Shown here: in pieces, positions 56,034-64,000 of the stretch
How positions within the stretch are numbered: the stretch's first letter is position 1
How the letters are laid out: the number at the start of each line of letters is the position of its first letter
Assembly: GCA_032622095.1 (NCBI GenBank)
Contig: CP136061.1
Coordinates: 24,614,991-24,678,990 of the forward strand
Origin: Siphonodentalium dalli
Taxonomy: Eukaryota; Mollusca; Scaphopoda; Gadilida; Siphonodentaliidae
Reading direction: 5' to 3'
Length of the DNA: 64,000 nt
Notes under the pieces: generated by a model
What the model saw: only the letters and a program-made list of their open reading frames with translations
Database searches by the model: none
What the model was told of the DNA's origin: nothing
Program-made: the position numbers and the translations under genes

Positions 56034-56443
56034 TATTATATATACATTTGGGGTTCGCCAAGCCATGTCCGTTCAATTTGATTATTTCCCAGATTGACAG
56101 AAAATTAGCAGGTTATCATGAGAAAAGGAATTTTACATTTCAAAGTGAAATATATTTATCCTTGTATTCTAGCATGAACTTTATCATCGTATGTTTGAAT
56201 AGCATTTGTTCTACTTTTTGATAACTTTTAGTATAACATGCTTTCTTTGGAAAAGTTGCTCTCCCCCATTACCCTGGGATTCTTCCAACATCCCTGTATA
56301 GCAGTAGGACAAGAATCAAGGACCCTCGGATGCAAAATGATTTGATAGAATCAAAAATACACAGAGTACTCTTTCGATTGTAATTTTTTTCTTGGCTTTT
56401 TTGCCTGTCAATTCAGAAGTTTTTCAACCTGGTAATTTCATTG

Positions 56444-57072
56444 TTAAACCCTTTGACTTGAGCTTCCTGAAATTTTGCAAAAGTCTTGTGCCAATGGATT
56501 CATTTCTATATGTGAGTCTACCATATGGAGGCTCCTATATATAAGAGAATACATTGGCCTAACAATATTTACCTTGACCCTGTAAGCCAGTACAAGTCTC
56601 TCTTTGGGAGACTCAGATACATAAGAGAATGCACTGGCACAGGAACTTTAACCCTTTACCCAACAGAACGGCCCTGTGCCAATGCATTCTCTTATATATG
56701 CGAGTCGACCATAGGTCGCATCGCATATATAAGAGAATGCATTGGCTTAACACATTAAAAATTATAAAATTGTTAAAGAATGTAAGAAAAAATGGTAAAA
56801 AGTGTTAAAAAAAGATTTTTTTTAGGCCAATGCATTCTCTTATATATGCGAGGCGACCTATGGTCGACTCGCATATATAAGAGAATGCATTGGCACAGGG
56901 CATAACTGTAACTATCACAATGTGGTCAAGGAGCCGGTTCCAATGATATCCATATTTGTATGGTTCTATTGAGACAGACCGAAGATATTTTAGGCTGTTG
57001 AAGCTTTATTTGGCCGGTTTGTTGGGTAAAGGGTTAATGCTGCTGAAGCGCGGCTCTCGTCATGAAGATGTT
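56444..57072 (+). mobile_element. Family D MITE with family A inserted
   Basis: TTAAACCCTTTGACTTGAGC at the left; TGCTGCTGAAGCGCGGCTCT and CGTCATGAAGATGTT at the right. The family A copy at 56648-57037 occupies the same TTAA (before TGCTGC) that family C occupies in the D element at 40245. Confidence 0.8.
56648..57037 (+). mobile_element. Family A MITE, copy 10, nested in family D
   Basis: Complete; the right end has a shorter GGCCGG run (one unit instead of two). One hairpin loop carries GCATCGC instead of GCCTCGC. Confidence 0.92.
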
Positions 57073-57265
57073 TATAAATGTTCAAATTTTTTTATTGGAT
57101 CGCTGTTCCTTTATTTTCCTCCATTTCTTTCATATGTTTTGCAGACTCCCTCCTCTTTCTACTGTCATCCATACATTTACTGCCACCATCACTTGGTGAA
57201 AAAATATTGTATGACTAATTGCTTTCAGGCTGTTTTTCTTTCTTTCAGCTTATCCTAATTTGACA

Positions 57266-57354
57266 TACAGTAATGCCCTAAATAATTGATTCCTTAACCA
57301 CAGCAGAATTATGGGTAATTTTTCAGCATTTCATTATGACTTGTTACTGTCATT
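57266..57354. mobile_element. Family F MITE, decayed left part
   Basis: TACAGTAATGCCCTAAATAAT to GGGTAATTTTTCAGC, then diverging. It ends about 120 bp before the 57472 exon. Confidence 0.6.
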
Positions 57355-57471
57355 CCTGGATGCTAGGTGTGATTTTCGCTAACCCTGCATGATGTGTCAC
57401 CTGGTCAGACACACACTTACCACTTTTTGGTTATCTATAAAACAATAAATGTTTGATTTTTTTTACTTCAG

Positions 57472-57613
57472 AGTTTCTGTGAGTCGACGGACATTTGGAC
57501 CTGGAAGTGTTAATGCTCACGTCTGGTTTGCCGCCACACCACAACTTACAAAATGTATCTGGTCCATGGCCGTTGCTCAACATCAGTTCTACCTGGAGAA
57601 AAAACAGAGCAAG
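57472..57613 (+). CDS. FRMD4: FRMD4-like gene, exon ending FERM F3 lobe
   Basis: A 142-nt exon after tttttttacttcag, donor gtataa. The leading A completes Arg (or Gln if the 43884 exon is used). It then reads VSVSRRTFGPGSVNAHVWFA, a middle stretch, and IWSMAVAQHQFYLEKKQSK, ending in phase 0. SRRTFG and QHQFYL-KKQSK are the terminal strand and helix of the FRMD4 FERM F3 lobe. A hAT-like end motif (CAGGGTTCTCGCTG) starts just inside the following intron. Confidence 0.95.
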
Positions 57614-57936
57614 GTATAAACAGGGTTCTCGCTGCCGCTTGCCAAATTTGCCAATGGCAAATAATATTTCATTTGGCAAAAAATATTTTCAGTTGGCATA
57701 AAATATTTTCATTTGGCAAAATTTTTCGCAAAGTGGGTTTTTAATTATGGGATGCGAACTATCTAGTCATAAAACATCATCGAATGTGGGTTATTCGTTC
57801 TGTGTGCCGAATTACGGACATACAATGGGAAACCAAAACAAGAGATCTATCAATTTACATGTAGCGCAGTCAGCAGTGTTATGTCGACAGCTATACATGT
57901 AATCTTCTTTAGTTTTCACAAAATGGTAATCCCATC

Positions 57937-58337
57937 TTAACCCTTTACCCAACAAACCGGCCAAAACCGGCCAAATAAAGCTTCCAACAGCCTAAAATAT
58001 CTTCGGTCTTTCTCAATAGAACCATACAAATATGGATATCATTGGAACCGGTTCATTGGCCACATTGTGATGGTTACAGTTATGCCCTGTGCCAATGCAT
58101 TCTCTTATATATGCGAGTCGACCATAGGTCGCCTCGCATATATAAGAGAATGCATTGGCCTAAAAAAAATCTTTTTTTAACACTTTTTACCATTTTTTCT
58201 TACATTCTTTAACAATTTTATAATTTTTAATGTGTTAAGCCAATGCATTCTCTTATATATGCGAGGCGACCTATGGTCGACTCGCATATATAAGAGAATG
58301 CATTGGCACAGGGCCCTTCTGTTGGGTAAAGGGTTAA
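57937..58337 (-). mobile_element. Family A MITE, copy 11 (reverse orientation)
   Basis: Complete 401-bp copy filling almost half of the 0.86-kb intron between the 57472 and 58475 exons. Confidence 0.92.
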
Positions 58338-58474
58338 TCCAGAAAGGGATACCAACCGAACGCATGTGCGGTAGATTTGTAAACTGATGCTGCACTCTTG
58401 TTGGCTTCGGTTGTATATTATTTAGCTTATTTCCAGCTTACCTGGCAGTATGTTACATATATAATTTTTCTCAG

Positions 58475-58622
58475 GTAAACTTGCGGAATGTGCGTTCTAT
58501 GAGTGAGATCGCCTCGGAATTGTGCCAGAGTACGTCATCGTTAACCGGTTCACTCGGCTCGGATCTCAGTCGAAGCAGCAGCTCACACAGTCTTCCTAGT
58601 CTTTCAGCTTCTAGGTTTGATT
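58475..58622 (+). CDS. FRMD4: FRMD4-like gene, Ser-rich post-FERM exon
   Basis: A 148-nt exon after taatttttctcag, donor gtgagt, phase 0 in and phase 1 out. It reads VNLRNVRSMSEIASEL, then a Ser-rich tract (SLTGSLGSDLSRSSSSHSLP, then SLSASRFD). The RS-SEIA segment right after the FERM domain, followed by a serine-rich linker, is the FRMD4A/B arrangement; a coiled-coil block comes next in the family. The next exon, which would begin with two bases completing a codon, was not found before 64000. Confidence 0.88.
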
Positions 58623-58675
58623 GTGAGTATCTACTAACATCCTTACACCCAACCAATTGTCGGGACATTTTGCAC

Positions 58676-58780
58676 GTGGTGCAAATATCATGTGTCCGTG
58701 TGCTGAAGCGCTAACAAATATCATGTGTCCATGTGATGATGTGCTGACAAATATAATGTGTCACATGCCTAAGTGCTAAT
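58676..58780 (+). repeat. Degenerate tandem repeat, about 33 bp
   Basis: CAAATATCATGTGTCCGTGTG, then GCTGAAGCGCTAA-type variants, three units. Confidence 0.65.
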
Positions 58781-58829
58781 GCATTTAGCATATTTTAGAA
58801 GTTGATTATTTCGTATCTGACGATTGCAA

Positions 58830-59890
58830 ACTCAACATTGAAATCACAACGGCTTGATTACCTCGAAAATCGGAAATATGCTCTGGTATTGCGACTCGTT
58901 GAGCGCGAAATATAACATACTAATAACAGTTTAAGTCTGCATTTATAGCACGGACATAATTATGTCGCGGACATCAATAATAAAAGCTGAGCGTATTTTC
59001 TATAAATTACTGCATTAAATTGTGCCTTAAAATCGGCAACAAAACGCAGGTCTCTACAGTTCACTTGCACTCTAACATGTGTGTGACATATTTGATTAGT
59101 CACAGCATAATGAACAAATAACAAGGTGAAGGTCATTTCCAACACCACAAAATTGAAGAAAACGTGCCAAGCTAAAACAATTAGTTGTAGGATGAAAATC
59201 AGAAATACGCTCTTAGTATTTCAACTCATTGAACGTAAAATATAACATACTAGTAATCAGTTTAAGTCTGCATTTATAGTGCGGGCATAATTATGTTGCA
59301 GACATCAAAATTAAAAGCTGAGTATATTTTCTAAAAATTACTGCATTAAATTGTGCCTTGATATCGGCAACAAAATGCAGGTCGCTACAGTACATTTGCA
59401 ATCTAGCATGTGCGTGACATATTTGATTAGACACTGTGAGCATAACCAACACCTGTGTCACAATATTGCTTTTCGTCTTGCTGTTAAGTTGAACGGTGCC
59501 TACAAAAAATTGTCCTAACACAATATTTCCAAAATTGATGTCACTGGTAAGAAAGAAGGCCAGGTCATGGCATTGTCCGCTCTTCCGTGTCCTGTATCGA
59601 GAGCATGAACGAGTGCGTGTTTTATGTCTTTTCTCTTTTGTTATTCTTTGTTCACAATAAAAAAAAATAAAAATTTAAACTAAAAAAACATTGCTTTTCA
59701 ATGTATGTTGACAGAAGGAATACTATATTGCATGTAAGGATAACAGTTGTTGCAATGTTCTTTTAATTCAGTTCATTGTTTGTGATACAGTGATAGAAAA
59801 TAACAAGATGAAGGTCGTTTCCAACACAGAAAAGTTGAAGAAAACGTGCGAAGCTAAAACAATTGGTTGTTGTTGGATGATGAATAGTAG
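58830..59890. repeat. Diverged tandem duplication, about 320 bp period
   Basis: Segments near 58900-59190 and 59225-59465 share long phrases (TATAACATACTA(A/G)TAA, AGTTTAAGTCTGCATTTATA, TTACTGCATTAAATTGTGCC). A third partial copy (AAGTTGAAGAAAACGTGCGA) lies near 59835. No coding assignment; it may belong to the DIRS-like relic downstream. Confidence 0.65.
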
Positions 59891-60370
59891 TTCTATAAAT
59901 TGTGACAAATGAAAGCTAATAATACTCATGGCAACTATGTAGGTTAATGAACCCGTTGCCACTGGTCTAGTCCACCAACGGTAGACTCGGGGAAAGAACT
60001 TATTTGAAAATATGGACATTTATGACTGTTCTTTCCCTCAAAGTCTACTAACCGAGCTGAAAACCGAATTCTCTGATGTCACAACTACTGGTGTCAAACG
60101 AGATGCGCATGCATATTGCGTTAACTTCAGTGCATAGCATACCCTCGCAGGGAGCGGACGTCTAATTCCGCCCACAGCGATAACAATCTTCAATCGTTTT
60201 TTCTCTAATTTAATACAGAGAAATAAATTTCTTCAAGACTTGCATAGTCTTGAGACAAAAATTGTGGACAAACTTTTGCAGTGTCCAACAATTAATTTTT
60301 CGAAGTGTTGCGAAAATAACATTTCGGGTGTTGCGAATAAAACACCAGATAGCTCTGCTTCATTTTAAAA

Positions 60371-61107
60371 ATGGCGGAAGAACAAAGAGTTTCGCTTTGT
60401 CTTCACAAGGCAACAACGAAAATCTTGCAGATACTGATATGACAAAGTTCACTTCCAAAACAAAACATCTGTATAATAAAGACTCAAAACCAAAGGTTAC
60501 AGAACAAATGGCATCGACTTCACATGTTGGCAGTACTCACATTTCGAATCAGACACACGTGGTCCGTGCGGATTTGGTTCAATAACCTTCTCCAAAACAA
60601 ATATCACCACCGAGTTTCGACAAACAGTCACTCAAACTTCTTAAAGAAGTTATTGCTAATCAACAAAAGCAGACAACTTGTCTGGACAATTTATCATCGC
60701 GAGTGACTAACGTTGAAAATCTAGCAAAGCAGTTCGAGGTCAAGATCTCAGATTTGGATTATTATGACGAGCAAGGCAGAGGCCATGACTATCAGTATCA
60801 GTGCCCCGATGAGCAAAATCTAGATGACGACTATGATCCAGGAGAGGGTCCGTCGGCCAATGTTGCTGATATGGAAGAGAGCAAAAATCTATTTACAAAA
60901 GTATTCCTTCCAAATTTGTCAATAAGTTGCCGTGTTGCTCAAGAGCATATTGCGGCATGAAAAGTGTTTCTCTTTGATACCTATCAGAGTCAATCCCGAA
61001 ATTTGGAGACTTCTCAAGTCAGGCATTGTAATAGAGGATGCGAAAATGGCCAAGATCTAGAAATTTATAGTTCAGGCAGCTGTGAACATAACAAAAAATG
61101 CTTCTTT
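60371..61107 (+). pseudogene. Relic resembling a DIRS-like retrotransposon ORF1
   Basis: Frame-broken coding traces: MAEEQRVSLC at 60371, then TDMTKFTSKTKHLYNKDSKPK, then from 60703 VENLAKQFEVKISDLDYYDE, an acidic stretch (NLDDDYDPGEGP), and NLFTKVFLPNLSISCRVAQE. After another shift it reads INPEIWRLLKSG-type residues: VNPEIWRLLKSGIV, then KFIVQAAVNITK. A (V)NP-IW--L motif before a helix rich in Q and L is what I recall from the gag-like protein of DIRS/Ngaro-type elements. At least three frameshifts or stops. Tentative. Confidence 0.4.
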
Positions 61108-61579
61108 TTTTTTAAAGAAAACAATATTTGAAGGGATATAGAAATTATTTTATTGTTTCTGAAAGGCAAATTGATTACTTATAAAAAGTGTGATAAGCCT
61201 ATACTTTATGGTTAACCAGATGCTTGGTCTTTTAAGCATTCATGCATTGCAAGATTCGATGAGAGTATGATATGCATGGCACAATAGTTATTAAAATTAG
61301 TATTAATGTGGATTATATTCATATTGATGTGGATTTTCATTGAAGTAAACATTTATTGTAATTGATGAGTTCCATAATCACCTGCCCTGTAAATTATAAG
61401 TCGAAACTTTGACCAAAAGCAGGAAAATGTTCAATGTTTTGGCATAAAAACAACATACTTCTAGCGATGAACAGATTAACTGTAACAGCAATCGGAATCC
61501 GCCTATATTTGGGTTTGTCCGTCTAATTGGCAGCGGAAACAAAATTGATGGGAGGGAGACCAATCAGAAGAGATGCTGA

Positions 61580-61843
61580 CAAAGTGGAGACGGGAGAGCT
61601 GAGAGACACCCAGCTCCCTCCCACTTGGCATCTAAGCAAGACCAACAGTTCACTATCAGTGTGAGCATACCAGGGGAGATGTCACCCCAGTCACCAAGGA
61701 CACCGGAGTACCACCAAAACACAGTGTCCTCCATCTCCACTGGCACCAACAACAACAGTACCGACTCCATTCACTCAGTGGTGGAGATCGCAGCGATAGT
61801 GACCGAAGCCCAAAAAGTAGCAGCTGAAATTAAGATACTGTGA
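61580..61843 (+). CDS. Unrecognised Ser/Thr-rich ORF fragment, possibly an exon
   Basis: Open from just after the stop at 61577-61579 to TGA at 61841-61843. The frame has no ATG near its start, so it would be an exon or a broken gene. It reads ASKQDQQFTISVSIPGEMSP, then SPRTPEYHQNTVSSISTGTN, then a hydrophobic/charged helix (SVVEIAAIVTEAQKVAAEIK). The base composition is GC-richer and codon-like compared with the flanks. If the frame shifts by one base at its end, it continues YCEQICKENEDYEQELKLKD into the adjacent minisatellite, hinting that the array came from a coding coiled-coil unit. I recognise no family, and the reading phase of the upstream FRMD4 exon gives no clear join. Confidence 0.35.
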   Translation, partial: QSGDGRAERHPAPSHLASKQDQQFTISVSIPGEMSPQSPRTPEYHQNTVSSISTGTNNNSTDSIHSVVEIAAIVTEAQKVAAEIKIL

Positions 61844-61847
61844 ACAG

Positions 61848-62325
61848 ATCTGCAAAGAAAACGAAGATTATGAACAAGAGTTGAAACTAAAAGATACTGT
61901 GAATAGATCTGCAAAGAAAACAAAGATTATAAACAGCAGCTGAAACCAAAATATACTTCAAAGAAAATGAATATCATAACAGCTAAAACTAAAGGATACT
62001 GCTAACAGATCTGCAAAGAAAAGGAAGATTATAAACAACAGCTGAAACCAAAAAATAATGTGAACAGATCTGCAAAGAAAACAAAGATTATAAACAGCAG
62101 CTGAAACCAAAATATACTTCAAAGAAAATGAATATCATAACAGCTAAAACTAAAGGATACTGCTAACAGATCTGCAAAGAAAAGGAAGATTATAAACAAC
62201 AGCAGATACTATTAGATACTGTGAACAGATCTGCAAAGAAATTGAATATCATAAACAACTGCTAAAACTTAAAGATACTGCTAACAGATCTGCAAAGATA
62301 ACGAAGATTATAAACAACAGCATGC
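61848..62325 (+). repeat. Minisatellite of about 58 bp units
   Basis: Eight or so units of ACAGATCTGCAAAGAAAACG, then AAGATTATAAACAACAGCTG and AAACTAAAAGATACTG-type sequence. A two-unit block (61935-62030) is repeated almost exactly at 62074-62190. Begins immediately after the ORF above. Confidence 0.88.
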
Positions 62326-62771
62326 TGCCACTATCATAGAGACTGGCCAAGAGGTTTCAAATTGGGAGAAGTCACCTCTCCCTCTTTGTTTATTAGTGTA
62401 AACGTATTTTTATTTCCAAATCCAAACAAATAAGATAATATACAGATGACACATATATGCAAAATAGAAGAGTTAATATATGGAAACGAGGATTAGACAA
62501 CAAGCCTGAGGGCTTATATGAAGTATTGTCCTCTTTGGCTCCATGCCCCGTCCCCAATAAGTGAGGGAGGGGTATAGTTCAGATGGGAAGGGTTGGAAAT
62601 AATGGTTTGAGGGAGAAGTGGAATGTTATCAGGGATAAGTAACAATGTATGAAATTCAATTTACACTCCAACATCACCCTTCTATGGTCGAATAAGTATA
62701 ATGCAACAAATGAGCCCATTTATAAAACCGTTATAGTGAGTAAGAACACCAATATAATCAGTAAATGTACT
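62326..62771. other. Intron or intergenic, nothing recognised
   Basis: 62345-62395 recalls the 50545 minisatellite unit (TTGGGAGAAGTCACCTCTCC). Otherwise no feature. Confidence 0.4.
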
Positions 62772-62972
62772 TTAACCCTTTGAGTGCCAGGGGCCGATCT
62801 AATCGGTCCTAAACCTACACAATAAGTCTGTTAAAGAATATAATAAAATATATTAAAATTGTAAAAAAAAAAAAAAAATGTTAGGCCAATGCATTCTCTT
62901 ATATATAAGAGAATGCATTGGCACAGGGTATATCGGTTGATACAAAAATCGACCTGGCACTCAAAGGGTTAA
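62772..62972 (+). mobile_element. Family B MITE, copy 4
   Basis: Complete ends. The hairpin is reduced to two arms without the GCGAG..CTCGC loop part (CATTCTCTTATATATAAGAGAATG). Confidence 0.88.
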
Positions 62973-62993
62973 ATATGTTTTGGGACATATGCA

Positions 62994-63210
62994 TACAATA
63001 ATGCCCAAAATAATCGACTCCTTAACCACAGCAGAATTATGGGTAATTTTTCATGATTTAGTCGGAAATATGGCTTGTTGCCATTCATCGGAAAGCTCTC
63101 AGTGAGAGTTTTTCGATGAATGGCAACAAGCCATATTTCCGACTAAATCATGAAAAATTACCCATAATTCTGCTGTGGTTAAGGAGTCGATTATTTTGGG
63201 CATTACTGTA
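62994..63210. mobile_element. Family F MITE, complete copy
   Basis: TA-flanked; arms carry TTTTTCATGATTTAGTCGG in place of TTTTCAGGATTTAGTCGG, with the matching change on the other arm. Confidence 0.8.
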
Positions 63211-64000
63211 ACTGGTATATGTGAGAGAAGTCACTTTTCCTTGGGACAAAAATAGGGAGAAGTGGCACATGTTTTAGGGAGAAGATGTCTCCCCAAGTCA
63301 TCCTCTAGGCTGGTCTGGGAGGATATGGTAGGGGAGTGTGCCTTTTCCTTCAACCCACGGTGGTAATTTTGGAAGGGTTTTGAAATGGTTATACACTTTA
63401 CAAAAAACATGAATAGAAAAACAATTGTCAATTTAGTTCTTCTGTTTGGCTATTTTCTTTTTACTTCAGTTTGTTGATGTTGTTGTTGTTGATGATACAG
63501 GGACCCCTCCTCAAACCTCTAATAAATACCTAATAATTTTCCTCACTTCAAATCTCTATACACATACTGGTTTAATGTTTCACAATTATATATTTTTTTT
63601 AGAAGAAATAAATATTGTTTAAACTAATTCCCATGATAGAAGATATGTTCATGTACATGTCCGTAAAATAGGCTGTGTCTGAGTTTTTGGTCCAATTCAT
63701 ATGAGTAATGAACAAATTTATTTAAACAAAATAATTTTAAAATGACATTTCTTCTTCTTTGTGTCCTCTCCCAGCAGGTGTTACACAATAACCTATAGAC
63801 ACCATACACCATAACCTGTAGACTCATTTTAACAGGCAACTGTGAATATTAGGTAATTATGTTCCTCATTAAGGGACCATCATACTGACATTTTGATTAT
63901 GTTCTAAATTCAATTAATCAACAATTAACAAATGATTATGTGGCATATTTACAGTCAGTGATTAAATTATTTGGAACTTTCAGCAGTTTGTCTGTTTGGG
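63211..64000. other. Window end, no exon found
   Basis: 63222-63295 has GGGAGAAG/CTTCTCCC motifs like the 50545 array. An acceptor-like site precedes a (TTG)n run near 63475 but the following frame is poor. The next FRMD4 exon is not visible. Confidence 0.4.

Noticed and set aside
61580-61843. Ser-rich ORF as the next FRMD4 exon
   Set aside because: The exon ending at 58622 needs a two-base completion. Acceptors I tried near 61567-61643 either gave a stop or no resemblance to the FRMD4 coiled-coil region, so I list it only as unrecognised.
1-64000. LTR retrotransposon or endogenous virus
   Set aside because: No long terminal repeats, protease/integrase motifs or env-like frames were seen; the RT sequences are of the non-LTR (LINE) type.

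Overview
This is AT-rich animal (metazoan) nuclear DNA. It is almost entirely the introns of one plus-strand gene, and those introns are packed with transposable elements. Eight GT-AG exons with matching reading phases encode the end of the F2 lobe, the F3 lobe and the start of the post-FERM region of an FRMD4A/FRMD4B-type protein (cortical scaffold, FERM domain). The exons lie at 9016-9099, 20711-20776, 32691-32748, 33361-33447, 38477-38553, 43884-43988, 57472-57613 and 58475-58622. The first FERM exons and the rest of the C-terminus lie outside the window. The exon at 43884-43988 is a symmetric 105-nt exon that adds 35 residues inside the F3 lobe. The repeat types (short GC-rich foldbacks followed by CTGTCTGTCC-like tracts, Tx1/L1-like LINEs, many MITEs) suggest a marine lophotrochozoan, most likely a mollusc; that is inference only.

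Transposable elements dominate. There are two young Tx1/L1-like non-LTR retrotransposons: a 5'-truncated plus-strand copy with an unbroken 1068-codon ORF (13486-17256), and a minus-strand copy that retains its endonuclease but has one frameshift (25566-30133). Many non-autonomous DNA elements sit on TTAA target sites and mostly have ends beginning CCCTTT or similar. They form families that I name A (11 copies of about 400 bp), B (4), C (3), D (about 8) and H (2), plus a single copy J. Families A, B and D carry versions of the same perfect hairpin module of about 69 bp. Also present are TA-flanked foldback MITEs (family F), 'terminal hairpin' elements (family E), three hAT-like elements (two with clear 8-bp target duplications), a decayed piggyBac-like element, a DIRS-like relic and probable SINEs.

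Layout. 1-9015: intron with families F, G, A, E, a hAT-like element and a GC-rich minisatellite. 9016-20776: two exons separated by the first LINE, a hAT-like element and a nest of A-E elements; the donor of the 9016 exon is itself tandemly amplified. 20777-32690: a duplicated 245-bp block around a diverged tandem array, a run of E elements and the second LINE. 32691-43988: four exons with A, B, C, D, F and H elements and SINEs. 43989-57471: a 13.5-kb intron with two large minisatellites and a hAT-in-piggyBac-in-G nest. 57472-64000: two exons, then a DIRS-like relic, an unrecognised Ser/Thr-rich ORF with an adjacent minisatellite, and more MITEs.

Nested and paired insertions give empty sites inside the window that support TTAA targeting. 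I see no bacterial genes, CRISPR array, rRNA or convincing tRNA gene.
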